Assembly (NCBI RefSeq): GCF_014836415.1
Contig: NZ_JACSQY010000006.1
Span: 1 to 64,000 of the forward strand
Direction: 5' to 3'
Length of the DNA stretch: 64,000 bases
Source of the DNA: Sporosarcina gallistercoris
GTDB lineage: Bacteria; Bacillota; Bacilli; Bacillales_A; Planococcaceae
In this document: positions 49,021 to 58,629 of the stretch, in pieces
How the letters are laid out: every line of letters starts with the position of its first letter
Numbering within the stretch: the first letter of the stretch is position 1
Made by a program: the position numbers and the translations under genes
Notes under the pieces: generated by a model
Told to the model about the DNA's origin: nothing
Database searches by the model: none
What the model saw: the letters and a program-made list of their open reading frames with translations, nothing else

Positions 49021-49060
49021 AAAAAAGAGCTGGACATCAAACGATGCTCAGCTCTTTTTC
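49021..49060. terminator. Bidirectional terminator between fic and the symporter
   Basis: AAAAAAGAGCTG and CAGCTCTTTTT pair around a 16-base loop, flanked by A- and T-runs, between converging genes. Confidence 0.88.
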
Positions 49061-49082
49061 TAGTGTAGTATTCGTAAACCAC

Positions 49083-50069
49083 TCAGCGGGACTCAAACGG
49101 TTGGACGGGAATTATGCCAAGATGCTGTTCGGGCTCCTCTACTTTTGTAGGCTTCTTAGACCAAATGGTCGCGAGAATCGGCCCCGAAATATTATGCCAG
49201 ATCGCACCCCATACGCTTGGAAGTGCAGCAAGAGGACCGAAATGTGCAGTTGCGAGTGCGACGCCGAGACCTGAGTTCTGCATGCCGACTTCAAGAGAGA
49301 TGGCTCTGCGGTCATTCTCATTCAATCCAAGCATTAAGGCCGTCAAATAGCCAAGCAGCAATCCGAAGCCGTTATGAAGGAAAACCGCAGCGAACACGAC
49401 GAAACCGGAAGAGATGACATTGCCTGCATTGGCAGACGTGACAGCGGACACGATGATGAGGATAGCGAGCACCGAAATGAGCGGTACAACTGTGACGCTC
49501 TTCTCGACGGCCTTCGGGAAAAACCGTCTGATCAAAAGACCAAGGACAATCGGTACGATGATTACTTGGACAATCGACTTGAACATAGACACCGGGTCAA
49601 CCGGAAGCCACTGACCTGCCAGCCATAACAGCAAAACAGGAGTCACAATCGGTGCGAGTAGCGTGGAAAGGGAAGTCATCGCAACCGACAGCGCCAAATT
49701 CCCTTTCGCCAAATAGACCATCACGTTCGAAGCGGTACCACCCGGAACACATCCGAGGAGTACCAAACCAGCAGCCAATTCTGGCGGAAGCTTCAGTACA
49801 TAAGCAATCGCAAACGCAACAAGCGGCATAATCACAAATTGAGCTGCAACCCCCACGATGACTGGCAACGGTTTCGTAGCGATAATCTTAAAATCCACCG
49901 CCTTCAATGTCAGCCCCATGCCAAACATGACAACTCCGAGCAAAATGGTGATATATGCACCTAATCCTAGAAAAGGTGTTGGAAATAGAAAGGCCATAAG
50001 CGCTGCGATGATGACCCACACAGCAAAATACTTCCCTGCAAACGAACTGATCGACTCCAATGCTTTCAT
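49083..50069 (-). CDS. Bile acid:sodium symporter family protein
   Basis: A 328-residue BASS-family transporter (YocS-like) with about ten membrane helices. The conserved L-G-C-V-P-G-G-T-A-S-N-V crossover motif is near residue 105, and E-V-G-M-Q-N-S-G-L-G near 255. In bacteria such proteins carry organic anions, pantoate-type acids or similar compounds with Na+; the substrate is unknown. The ATG at 50069 is chosen because a GGGGG box is 9 bases away; ATG 50075 is closer to it. Confidence 0.88.
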   Translation of the reverse strand: MKALESISSFAGKYFAVWVIIAALMAFLFPTPFLGLGAYITILLGVVMFGMGLTLKAVDFKIIATKPLPVIVGVAAQFVIMPLVAFAIAYVLKLPPELAAGLVLLGCVPGGTASNVMVYLAKGNLALSVAMTSLSTLLAPIVTPVLLLWLAGQWLPVDPVSMFKSIVQVIIVPIVLGLLIRRFFPKAVEKSVTVVPLISVLAILIIVSAVTSANAGNVISSGFVVFAAVFLHNGFGLLLGYLTALMLGLNENDRRAISLEVGMQNSGLGVALATAHFGPLAALPSVWGAIWHNISGPILATIWSKKPTKVEEPEQHLGIIPVQPFESR

Positions 50070-50478
50070 CCTCATATACCCCCTTGATAGTCTCTGGACG
50101 TTGCTCGGAGCATCACCTGGAATAGAGAAATGACTCCGTAGCACCATCCATATTTTTCTTGTGATGAATGACTCAACAACGCTCATTCATGACTATGAAC
50201 CAATACGATAGAGTCAATTATACACAATTATCAGAATGATTCAATATATATTTCATATCGCAGGATTGTTAGCATGAAGACGTCGAGGCAGACTTGTACA
50301 TAGCAAAGATGAAAAAGACACAAGCTCTTCTTTTGATTCATTAAGAAAAGTCTTCCAGTATGACGATTTTGTAAATTTTCGATCAAACGGCACATAGCTG
50401 CGGTCAGACATGGTACCTTCATGATAGTGAAGTCAAAATCCAAGCCATGAAAGCATCGACTACCAAAAGGAGGCTCCC
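50070..50478. other. Intergenic region between divergent transporters
   Basis: About 400 bases. On the minus strand there are short paired segments (GGTGATGCTCC / CGAGCA-like) just before the symporter, but no match to a known riboswitch consensus. No gene was recognised. Confidence 0.4.
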
Positions 50479-51672
50479 ATGAAGCCAGCAAAATCGAATC
50501 GAAGTATGAAATCATTATTGGAAATCCTATTCGTCTCAACTCGTCTAGGGTTGACATCGTTCGGTGGACCCACTGCACATTTGGGCTACTTCCATGAAGA
50601 ATACGTCCGCAGAAAGAAGTGGATGGACGAAAAAAGCTATGCAGACCTCGTCGCATTGGCTCAGTTCTTACCAGGACCTGCAAGCAGTCAAGTCGGAATC
50701 GGAATTGGCGTCATGCGGGCAGGCGTCATCGGAGGCATCATCTCATTTCTCGGATTCACACTCCCGTCAGTGATTGCACTCATCCTGTTTGCAGGACTAC
50801 TTACAACTACGGATATCGGGAACGCAGGATGGATTCACGGACTAAAACTGGTCGCAGTGGCGGTCGTTGCCCATGCCATCATCGGAATGGCCAAAAACCT
50901 GACCCCGGACGCAACAAGGAAGACCATTGCACTCTTTGCACTCATCGGTACATTGCTTTGGCAATCCGCATGGACGCAAGTCGGTGTCATCCTCCTCGCA
51001 GCACTCGTAGGATTCTTGCTGTTCAAGCAGCAAGAAAGCACCGAACCAGCCAAATCGACCTTCCCGATCACCAAGCGTGTGTCCGCAATTTGTCTCGTAT
51101 TATTTGCAGGACTACTCGTTCTGTTACCGATACTCCGGGAACTTACAGGATCCGTATGGGTCGCCATGATTGACAGTTTCTATCGATCCGGCTCACTCGT
51201 ATTCGGCGGTGGACATGTCGTCCTGCCCTTACTTGAACAGGAATTTGTTCCAACTGGATGGATCAGCGAAGAATCCTTCCTAGCTGGATACGGAGCAACC
51301 CAAGCCGTACCGGGTCCGCTCTTCACATTTGCCGCCTACATCGGAACGGTCATGAAAGGATGGCAAGGCGGCCTCGTTGCAACCTTCGCTGTGTTCCTGC
51401 CCGCATTCCTGCTCATTCTTGGAGCACTCCCATTTTGGGATCAATTGCGGAACAACCCTGAAGTCAAAGGGGCCATCATGGGCGTCAATGCAGCCGTAAT
51501 CGGCATTCTGATCGCGGCACTCTACACCCCGATCTGGACCAGTTCCGTTCTACAACCAACCGACTTCGCCCTCGCTGCAGTATTGTTCACGATGCTGGCA
51601 TATTGGAAACTGTCTCCATGGATGGTAGTGGTGGCGGGAGCTGTTGGTGGAATGGTGTTGTCGTATTTGTGA
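50479..51672 (+). CDS. chrA: Chromate transporter ChrA (long-chain)
   Basis: A 397-residue CHR-family transporter with two homologous halves: F-G-G-P-T-A-H-L-G near residue 28 and F-G-G-G-H-V-V-L-P-L near 240. About ten to twelve hydrophobic segments are present. It likely exports chromate, or transports related oxyanions. The ribosome binding site is AAAGGAGG. A terminator follows directly. Confidence 0.92.
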   Translation: MKPAKSNRSMKSLLEILFVSTRLGLTSFGGPTAHLGYFHEEYVRRKKWMDEKSYADLVALAQFLPGPASSQVGIGIGVMRAGVIGGIISFLGFTLPSVIALILFAGLLTTTDIGNAGWIHGLKLVAVAVVAHAIIGMAKNLTPDATRKTIALFALIGTLLWQSAWTQVGVILLAALVGFLLFKQQESTEPAKSTFPITKRVSAICLVLFAGLLVLLPILRELTGSVWVAMIDSFYRSGSLVFGGGHVVLPLLEQEFVPTGWISEESFLAGYGATQAVPGPLFTFAAYIGTVMKGWQGGLVATFAVFLPAFLLILGALPFWDQLRNNPEVKGAIMGVNAAVIGILIAALYTPIWTSSVLQPTDFALAAVLFTMLAYWKLSPWMVVVAGAVGGMVLSYL

Positions 51673-51679
51673 ATTGAAA

Positions 51680-51729
51680 AAGGCTGCTTCAACTGTCTGG
51701 GGTAAGACGGTTGGAGCTAGCCTTTTTGA
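51680..51729. terminator. Terminator between chrA and the helicase gene
   Basis: AAAAAGGCT ... AGCCTTTTT form the outer stem, with an internal TCAAC/GTTGG stem. It can serve both converging genes. Confidence 0.83.
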
Positions 51730-51738
51730 GTAATAATT

Positions 51739-54153
51739 TTATTTAGATTTTCTCTCGAAATACATATGCAGCGAACCTTCACAAATCTGCCGAGTCCAAT
51801 CAAATAGAATCTCAGCATGCATTTCTTCCGGATCGATTTGTATTGTGAATAATCTATTCACAAAAGTAATCAATCCTCTATAAGATCCGCTCCACTTCGT
51901 CATCGGCATATCTTCAATGAGTTTTGTCATCCTGTTTTCATCATAGTTGATGAGTGTCGCACCTTTTTTTGTATGCCAATCTTTTAACCTATAAGATTTC
52001 TCTGTTAAATATTGATGAAAGCCAGGAGCTGCTTCCGTTGCAGTGATAGGTTTATACCAATCAAGGCTCCCCCGTTTAAGCATGACATGCAGTAGCACCA
52101 TCTTATAACTTTTCGTCATACTGGTTGTAGCCACATTTACAAACCACTCTTTATAAGTCTCTAAAACTGCCACTTCAAGATCGGTCAACGCATCTGCATG
52201 TTTCAAAAAAATGGGATAGGCTTTAAAGTTCCTTTTTACATCTTCTATATCAGCATCTGCTTTTAAGTGGAACTCTAAGTAAGTTGGCCTTCTTCCTAAC
52301 GTCAGTTTTAACTCTTGATAAGCGTGTACTAACGCTTGTTTAGGAGACATCTTTGGTTTCATCGCCTCTAGTAAATCGATCACAGCTGTTTCTAAATTGA
52401 ATTCCCATTGTTCTGGTTGTGTAAGAACGTCTCCAGTAATTGTAGTGTTTCCAATGGTGTCGTTTTCGATGAAAACTGAAAATTTTCTACGAGCCGTTTG
52501 ATAGTTACCGATCAAGTCGATAATTACGCAATGCGACTTCCCGTTAGCCAAGCGCAGTCCACGACCAATTTGTTGTGTGAAAACAGTAGGAGATTCTGTA
52601 GGACGCACAAAAAGTAACGTATCAACAGCCGGGATATCCACACCTTCGTTGAACAAATCTACTGTAAAGAGGATATCCAGGCTGCCATCTTGTAACTGTT
52701 GGCGCGCATTCATTCGAATCGTTCTATCGCTTCCACCATGTAAAGCAATAGAACGCGCTCCCTGTTGCGAAAAATACTTGCTTAGAAATTGTGCTTGGCG
52801 CACTGAAGAGCAAAAACCAATCGTTCTTGTTTGTTTTCGTTCCACCCAGGCATCGTACACAGCTTCAGCATATTCGGTTCGTATTTGCAACTGTAACAAT
52901 CCTTCTTCGTCGTACCGATTATTTCTAAACTTCAGCTCGCTGTAATCGGTTTTGTCGAAAACTCCGTAATAGACGAAAGGTGATAACCAATTGTTGCGAA
53001 TTGCTTCAAAGAAATTTACGGAGATGGCGATGTTGCCATCACATAGACTGTAGACATCTTTGTTGTCTAAACGTTCAGGCGTTGCAGTCAATCCAAGCAA
53101 AAATTTAGGTGAAAAGTGTGCTAGCACGCGTTCATAGGAATTAGCCATAGCATGATGACATTCGTCCACGATAATTAGATCAAAGTCATGCCTTTCAAAT
53201 GTATTCAAGTGTCGTTGCATACTAAGTGTTTGAATGGAAGCAAATACAACATCAGAAATAATGTCTTTTGAAAAACCATTGAACAAACCGCAGGATCGTT
53301 GAGGGTTTACTTGTCTAAAGGAAGTCATAGCTTGAGTCAGTAATTCTTCTCGATGGGCTATAAACAAAATACGTTGAAACTTTTGAGCAAAAAAGGCAGC
53401 TAAATACGTTTTCCCTAGCCCTGTTGCAAGAACAACCAATGCCTTATCTCGCTCTTCGAGTAATGTGTTATCAAGAGAACGAAGAGCAAGTTTTTGCGCA
53501 GGCCGTGGAGTGAGAATTACAGGCTCATAAGTCTCCTGCCGTTCAAGTACAACCGTCGGCTCCTCCGACGGACCGAACGTCATCTCGAGTTCCTCTTGCT
53601 TGGCCCACTCCCGGCTGAACGGAAGGCGGGTATTCATCCGCTCATATCTCTCTCTGTACTGCAATATCTGCTCCTCATTCACTTCCTGCGTCGCAGGTGA
53701 CAAAAACAGCTTCATGAACTCCGCAGCAGCTGTTTCAAACAGCATGGGATCGACAGAAGAAGGAGTATGCAAATTCCACTCCACACCGTTCCCAAGCGCT
53801 GATTTCGATAAATTCGAAGAACCGACAATAACCGAATCACCTGTCTTGGAGCCAAACAAATACGCCTTCGGATGAAATGACGTTCCTCCACTTTCCATCA
53901 TCCGAATCTCAGCGTCCGCCAGTTGTCTATGTAATAGCAATAGGGCATCGGGCTGCGTGATCGACATGTAATCACCTGTTAAAATCTTGATATCTGCCTT
54001 CCTGAGGGCGGCTTGCTGAAGAACAGAAAGAATCTCCTTTACACCGGAATTCATCAGAAACGCAGTAACGATATAAATGGTATCCGCAGAATCAGCTAAC
54101 CCCTTAATATGATGAAGCAGATCGTGAGTAATAAGGCGGATGTCATTCATCAT
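51739..54153 (-). CDS. PLD-nuclease/SF2 helicase fusion protein A
   Basis: An 804-residue protein. The N-terminal phospholipase D-type nuclease domain (about 1-150) has H94-x-K96 and the I-V-G-S-S-N-L-S stretch ending the motif (N114). A DEAD/DEAH-type SF2 helicase core follows: Walker A A-T-G-L-G-K-T (243-249), D-E-C-H box (330-333), T-A-T-P-E-R near 355 and Q-Q-I-G-R-G-L-R (526-533). The C-terminal ~230 residues are less conserved and lack the DUF3427-type end seen in protein B. Its start overlaps the MazG-like gene by 11 bases, so both are one operon. A role in phage or plasmid defence is likely but not shown. Confidence 0.85.
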   Translation of the reverse strand: MMNDIRLITHDLLHHIKGLADSADTIYIVTAFLMNSGVKEILSVLQQAALRKADIKILTGDYMSITQPDALLLLHRQLADAEIRMMESGGTSFHPKAYLFGSKTGDSVIVGSSNLSKSALGNGVEWNLHTPSSVDPMLFETAAAEFMKLFLSPATQEVNEEQILQYRERYERMNTRLPFSREWAKQEELEMTFGPSEEPTVVLERQETYEPVILTPRPAQKLALRSLDNTLLEERDKALVVLATGLGKTYLAAFFAQKFQRILFIAHREELLTQAMTSFRQVNPQRSCGLFNGFSKDIISDVVFASIQTLSMQRHLNTFERHDFDLIIVDECHHAMANSYERVLAHFSPKFLLGLTATPERLDNKDVYSLCDGNIAISVNFFEAIRNNWLSPFVYYGVFDKTDYSELKFRNNRYDEEGLLQLQIRTEYAEAVYDAWVERKQTRTIGFCSSVRQAQFLSKYFSQQGARSIALHGGSDRTIRMNARQQLQDGSLDILFTVDLFNEGVDIPAVDTLLFVRPTESPTVFTQQIGRGLRLANGKSHCVIIDLIGNYQTARRKFSVFIENDTIGNTTITGDVLTQPEQWEFNLETAVIDLLEAMKPKMSPKQALVHAYQELKLTLGRRPTYLEFHLKADADIEDVKRNFKAYPIFLKHADALTDLEVAVLETYKEWFVNVATTSMTKSYKMVLLHVMLKRGSLDWYKPITATEAAPGFHQYLTEKSYRLKDWHTKKGATLINYDENRMTKLIEDMPMTKWSGSYRGLITFVNRLFTIQIDPEEMHAEILFDWTRQICEGSLHMYFERKSK

Positions 54154-54469
54154 GCACCTCGACTAAATAAATACGATCAGAGAAACCGCCGCGCTGTGCT
54201 GCTTTCTCTGCACGGAGCTCCTCAAGTTCTGCAGGGGTCGCTCCAAGAACAGCTGCTGCAGCATGTACAAGTTCCAGGAGATCAGCAAGCTCTTCTAGTT
54301 GATCGGCATCTTCTGCAGCTTCTTCATATTCAGTGAGTTCTTCATGCATTTTGTGCTTGATTTCCAACAAATACTCATCTTCAGACAGAATTCGAGTAAC
54401 TGTCTTATTACCGTCTTGCTCGATGATCTCAGGGATTCGGTCGCGGACTAGTTTGTTGTAGATTGGCAT
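54143..54469 (-). CDS. MazG-like nucleotide pyrophosphohydrolase
   Basis: A 108-residue all-alpha NTP pyrophosphohydrolase of the phosphoribosyl-ATP pyrophosphohydrolase/MazG type. Acidic metal-binding motifs K-L-V-R-D-x-I-P-E and E-E-L-x-E-Y-E-E-A, and later E-E-L-A-D-L-L-E-L, are visible. The substrate is unknown. It is the first gene of the operon with helicase protein A (11-base overlap). A nucleotide pyrophosphatase tied to a nuclease-helicase is the same combination seen in the divergent NUDIX/protein B module. Confidence 0.83.
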   Translation of the reverse strand: MPIYNKLVRDRIPEIIEQDGNKTVTRILSEDEYLLEIKHKMHEELTEYEEAAEDADQLEELADLLELVHAAAAVLGATPAELEELRAEKAAQRGGFSDRIYLVEVHDE

Positions 54470-54706
54470 GGTGCACCTCTTTCTAGATTTTACCTATAGT
54501 TTAGCATGTATCTATAAATAACCGTTACCCTCTACCCATCTTGCTGATATAGGAAAAATTCTATCAAGAAAAAATATATAACGTAACACCCGATTTGATA
54601 ATGTCTCACTAATAATGATTAGGCTGATATTGATTTGAAGGATTTTATATGTCTGTTGCATATAGAAGTGAAACTATTAAGAAAAGTATGCTAAAGTTAG
54701 TAGTAT

Positions 54707-54735
54707 GTGTCATTAAAATGAAACTTAGATATAAT
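54707..54735 (+). promoter_or_regulatory. Promoter of the NUDIX-helicase B operon
   Basis: GTGTCA (54707-54712), 17 bases, then TATAAT (54730-54735), about 44 bases before the NUDIX start. The remaining 54470-54706 is AT-rich spacer between the two divergent modules, with nothing else recognised. Confidence 0.6.
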
Positions 54736-54778
54736 GGTATTTATTTATGAGGTGAAAAACTACCATAGGAAAGAATAG

Positions 54779-55192
54779 GTGGAACAATTGAAAAAGAAAA
54801 TTCATGTTGTAGGGGCTATTATTGAAAATGAAAATGCTGAAATTTTAGCTGCATTGCGAAGTCCAGAAATGACATTGCCTGATTACTGGGAATTTCCTGG
54901 AGGTAAAATAGAACCAGGAGAGTCTAAGACAGAGGCTTTACAAAGAGAGATATTAGAAGAGCTAGGATGTTCAATTAAAGTATTAGAACAAGTTGAGGAT
55001 ACGACTTATGAATATGAAAATTTTATTGTTCGTTTGGAAACGTTTATGGCTAAAGTTACAGAAGGGGTTCCAAAGTTAAGTGAACATGCTGAATTGAAAT
55101 GGGTATCAAGAAGCAAGCTTGCCACTTTGAAATGGGCTCCAGCAGATATACCGGCAATTGAAGCATTATTAACATCCACTCTAGAAAAATGA
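54779..55192 (+). CDS. MutT-like NUDIX hydrolase
   Basis: A 137-residue NUDIX enzyme with a full box starting G-G-K-I-E-P-G-E near residue 41 and ending R-E-I-L-E-E-L-G. It is closest to MutT/(d)CTP pyrophosphohydrolase types that hydrolyse nucleoside triphosphates, including oxidised ones. It starts with GTG 54779, or possibly TTG 54788. It is 13 bases before helicase B. The base composition of both is visibly more AT-rich than the flanking genes, suggesting horizontal acquisition. Confidence 0.87.
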   Translation: MEQLKKKIHVVGAIIENENAEILAALRSPEMTLPDYWEFPGGKIEPGESKTEALQREILEELGCSIKVLEQVEDTTYEYENFIVRLETFMAKVTEGVPKLSEHAELKWVSRSKLATLKWAPADIPAIEALLTSTLEK

Positions 55193-55205
55193 GAGGTGAA
55201 TTTAT

Positions 55206-58097
55206 ATGGATAACTTTATACGAAACTTAGAAATATCATTGCATGAGGGTTTTGTTGATAATTTTAATAACAAAGGAAGCTTCAAACCGGAATTATTAGT
55301 TAATAATAGTTTGCAGAATAAAAACGTTTTAACTACTATACAAGAGGAGTTACAAAGTAGTGAGGTATTTTTATTTTCTGTTGCATTTATTACTGAAAGT
55401 GGGTTAGCAACACTTAAATCCCTATTCTCAGATCTTATTGATCGAGGAATAAAAGGAAGAATTATTACTTCTAATTATCTATACTTTAATCAACCTAAAG
55501 TGTTTCGTGAACTAATGAAGCTTACCAATGTTGAAGTAAGAATAACCTATTTAACAGGTTTTCATTCGAAAGGCTATATTTTTAAGCAGAGTACCCATTA
55601 CTCCTTGATTGTAGGAAGTTCCAATTTGACTGCTCATGCATTAAAAGTGAATTACGAATGGAATGTCAAGCTGACTTCTCATGAAAACGGGGATATTGTT
55701 CATCACTTTAAAAATCAGTTTGAGGAAGTCTGGGCTTCATCTAATGTCTTAACAGAATACTGGATAGAAAATTATGAGATTGAATACTCCAAAAATGCTG
55801 ATTTGAAACTTGCCGAGCAAGTTATTGAACTTCCCTCAAATTACAATCCGAACGCAATAAAAGAAGCACTTGAAATTACACCAAACAAAATGCAGAAAGC
55901 GGCATTGGCTCAAATTGAAGCTGTGCGCAATGCGGGGAAAACTAGAGGACTAGTTGTTTCTGCTACAGGGACAGGTAAAACATATTTATCTGCATTTGAT
56001 GTCAGAAGCTTTAATCCGAAACGAATGTTATTTATCGTTCATAGGGAACAGATCCTAAATAAAGCCAAAGAAGATTTTATAAAAATACTCGGAGGTATTG
56101 AAGAAGATTTCGGAATGTTTGTTGGATCCAGTAAGCAAGAAGAAAAGAAGTATTTATTCGCAAGCATTCAAACATTATCTAAAACAGAAAATCTACATAG
56201 ATTTAATCCAGCAGACTTCGACTACGTTTTAATCGATGAAGTGCACAAAGCAGGTGCGGCATCTTATTTAAGCGTCATTGAATATTTCAAACCAAAGTTT
56301 TTAATGGGCATGACTGCTACACCTGAGAGGACAGATGACTTTAATATATATGAGCTCTTTGACTACAATATTGCGTATGAAATTCGATTACAAGAAGCAT
56401 TAGAAGAAGATATGCTTTGTCCGTTTCACTATTTTGGGGTAACAGATTTTGAATTAGACGGTGAAGTACTTGATGACGCGGCTGTTTTGTCAAAGTTAGT
56501 TACTGAAGAACGTATAAACCATATCATTGAAAAAGTTAACTTCTATGGATACTCGGGAAATGTAGTGAAAGGATTAATGTTTTGTAGTAGAAAAGATGAG
56601 GCAAAGAAATTATCAAAAGCACTTAATAGGCGTGGCCTAAAAACAGTCTCATTAACAGGAGACGACTCTCAAGAAGAAAGAAATCGACGAGTGACACAGT
56701 TAGAAAATGGATTGTTAGATTATATTCTCACAGTTGATATATTTAACGAAGGAATAGATATACCTAGCCTTAACCAAGTTGTCATGTTGAGACAAACACA
56801 GTCGAGCATAATATTTATCCAACAATTAGGACGTGGGCTACGAAAACATTTTTCTAAAAATTATGTCACTATAATAGACTTTATAGGAAATTATACAAAT
56901 AATTATTTGATCCCTATTGCGCTTTCCGGAGATAAATCACTTAACAAAGATACAGTTCGCCGGAGAACAAAAGATACAAGTTACATTAAAGGGGTTTCGA
57001 CAGTTAATTTTGAAGAGATTGCAAAGAAGCGAATATTTAGTTCTATCAACAGCAGCAATTTGACCTCTTTAAAGATCCTTAGAGAGGCCTATATTGAATT
57101 GAGAAATAAAATTGGGCGGATACCTCTCTTAAGAGACTACTTGGAAAATCATTCAATTGATCCTGTAGTAATTGTTGAAAAGTATTTTAATTACTATCAA
57201 TTCCTATTGAGGATGAAAGAAGATGTTCCGGGAATAACAGCCTACGAGAATAAAGTTTTAACGATGCTATCCTTAGAAGTCTTAAATGGTAAACGTAAAC
57301 ATGAAGTTCTTTTGCTTGAATTATTGTTGTACGAGGGCTTTGTTTCAAAAACAGAGTATTCGGAACTACTATCTAAGGTAAACTGTGTAATCGATAAGGA
57401 GACTTTAACCTCAGTTAATCGTGTATTTGATCTATCTTTCTTTACACAGAATAATAAAAAGAAATATGGTGAGAAGGAAATAATTGAACTAGATCAAAAC
57501 GAAAGATACTTTTTCAATGATTCCATTAGAGAAAGTTTAAAAAATAACCCTTATTTTTACAAGTTATTTGAAGATATTGTTGAAAGTGCGAAAATATTAT
57601 CAAACAGATACCAATGCGATAAGCCACTTACTCTGTACGAAAAGTATTCAAGAAAAGATGCCTGTAAACTTTTGAACTGGAGTGCAGATGAAAGCTCGAC
57701 CATGTATGGCTATAAGCCTAAACATGGAACGTGTCCTATATTTGTAACGTATCACAAACATGATGGAGTTGATTCGAGCGTTGATTATGGTGATGAATTT
57801 TTGAATGCTGAATTATTTAAATGGTATACCCGTAGCAATAGAACTATTCATTCACAGGAAGTTCAGCGAGTCATAAATTCTGATCAGCACGGAAATGAGA
57901 TACACATTTTTGTGAAAAAAGATAATGATGAAGGTACTGATTTCTATTATCTGGGCAGAGGATATCCCGACAAATCTACAGTTGAAGAAGATAGAATGAT
58001 TGATAAAAATGGGAAAAATATACCCGTTGTACATATGAATATGATTATGGAGCAACCAGTTGAGAGGAAACTTTATCGTTATTTGATTGAAGAATGA
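55206..58097 (+). CDS. PLD-nuclease/SF2 helicase protein B with DUF3427-type C-terminus
   Basis: A 963-residue paralogue of protein A. The PLD-type domain (about 1-180) has H120-x-K122 and I-V-G-S-S-N-L-T (N140). Helicase core: A-T-G-T-G-K-T (253-259), D-E-V-H (344-347), T-A-T-P-E-R near 372 and Q-Q-L-G-R-G-L-R (539-546). The C-terminal ~190 residues, with L-Y-E-K-Y-S-R-K-D-A-C near 807, fit DUF3427. Proteins of this design are often found in defence islands. Co-transcribed with a NUDIX gene; AT-rich. A terminator hairpin lies at 58218-58258. Confidence 0.88.
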   Translation: MDNFIRNLEISLHEGFVDNFNNKGSFKPELLVNNSLQNKNVLTTIQEELQSSEVFLFSVAFITESGLATLKSLFSDLIDRGIKGRIITSNYLYFNQPKVFRELMKLTNVEVRITYLTGFHSKGYIFKQSTHYSLIVGSSNLTAHALKVNYEWNVKLTSHENGDIVHHFKNQFEEVWASSNVLTEYWIENYEIEYSKNADLKLAEQVIELPSNYNPNAIKEALEITPNKMQKAALAQIEAVRNAGKTRGLVVSATGTGKTYLSAFDVRSFNPKRMLFIVHREQILNKAKEDFIKILGGIEEDFGMFVGSSKQEEKKYLFASIQTLSKTENLHRFNPADFDYVLIDEVHKAGAASYLSVIEYFKPKFLMGMTATPERTDDFNIYELFDYNIAYEIRLQEALEEDMLCPFHYFGVTDFELDGEVLDDAAVLSKLVTEERINHIIEKVNFYGYSGNVVKGLMFCSRKDEAKKLSKALNRRGLKTVSLTGDDSQEERNRRVTQLENGLLDYILTVDIFNEGIDIPSLNQVVMLRQTQSSIIFIQQLGRGLRKHFSKNYVTIIDFIGNYTNNYLIPIALSGDKSLNKDTVRRRTKDTSYIKGVSTVNFEEIAKKRIFSSINSSNLTSLKILREAYIELRNKIGRIPLLRDYLENHSIDPVVIVEKYFNYYQFLLRMKEDVPGITAYENKVLTMLSLEVLNGKRKHEVLLLELLLYEGFVSKTEYSELLSKVNCVIDKETLTSVNRVFDLSFFTQNNKKKYGEKEIIELDQNERYFFNDSIRESLKNNPYFYKLFEDIVESAKILSNRYQCDKPLTLYEKYSRKDACKLLNWSADESSTMYGYKPKHGTCPIFVTYHKHDGVDSSVDYGDEFLNAELFKWYTRSNRTIHSQEVQRVINSDQHGNEIHIFVKKDNDEGTDFYYLGRGYPDKSTVEEDRMIDKNGKNIPVVHMNMIMEQPVERKLYRYLIEE

Positions 58098-58217
58098 AAG
58101 TTGTCGAATACGCGGATATTGTTACAATGAGTTTTTAAATCACCAATAATTAAGGGATTTAGCAAATTATATGATACGCGCTATACGTTAGAAAATAGAA
58201 TATTTATCTACAAAAAG

Positions 58218-58258
58218 TAAGCCCCTTTCGAGTAGCGGAAGGAGCTTATTTATTATTG
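58218..58258 (+). terminator. Probable terminator after helicase B
   Basis: TAAGCCCCTTTCG and CGGAAGGAGCTTA pair (one mismatch, one G-T) around a 5-base loop, followed by TTTATTATT. Confidence 0.68.
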
Positions 58259-58481
58259 GTGCGAAATGCAATCAATTTATTGCATCCATAAAACCTCAAC
58301 CTCACATTAGGTTCGAAATTTATTTAGTGATTCTCTAATGTTTATTAGTTGAAATTCAGAAGTGTCTAAAATGAATTTGTATGATTGCGGTAAATAAGTT
58401 TCAAAAAACATATGAAATCTCAGTTTACATTATTTTATGGACAACCGAGTAGATAATATTGTTCGAATGTCGGGACGATAA

Positions 58482-58629
58482 TTCGTCGGCGAAGTGGTGG
58501 GCAGCCAGGTATACGATGTCGATTGTAAGTTGAATGATAAAGGTGAAATTCATTATTGCTATTGTAGTTTAGATATGACAAGAACAAATACACACCTAAA
58601 ACCCTTTACAGGTCGTATTATCAGCCCGT
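58482..58629 (+). other. Short open frame of unknown origin
   Basis: A 48-codon open stretch (V-V-G-S-Q-V-Y-D-V-D-C then H-Y-C-Y-C) ending at TGA 58627-58629, inside the 3' end of the opposite gene. It has no ribosome binding site and is preceded by a stop at 58479. It could be the tail of a lost gene. The remainder of 58259-58481 is AT-rich with nothing recognised. Confidence 0.25.

Noticed and set aside
50075..50170. SAM or T-box riboswitch before the bile-acid-type symporter
   Set aside because: Some paired segments exist on the minus strand, but none of the conserved core motifs of either class could be placed.
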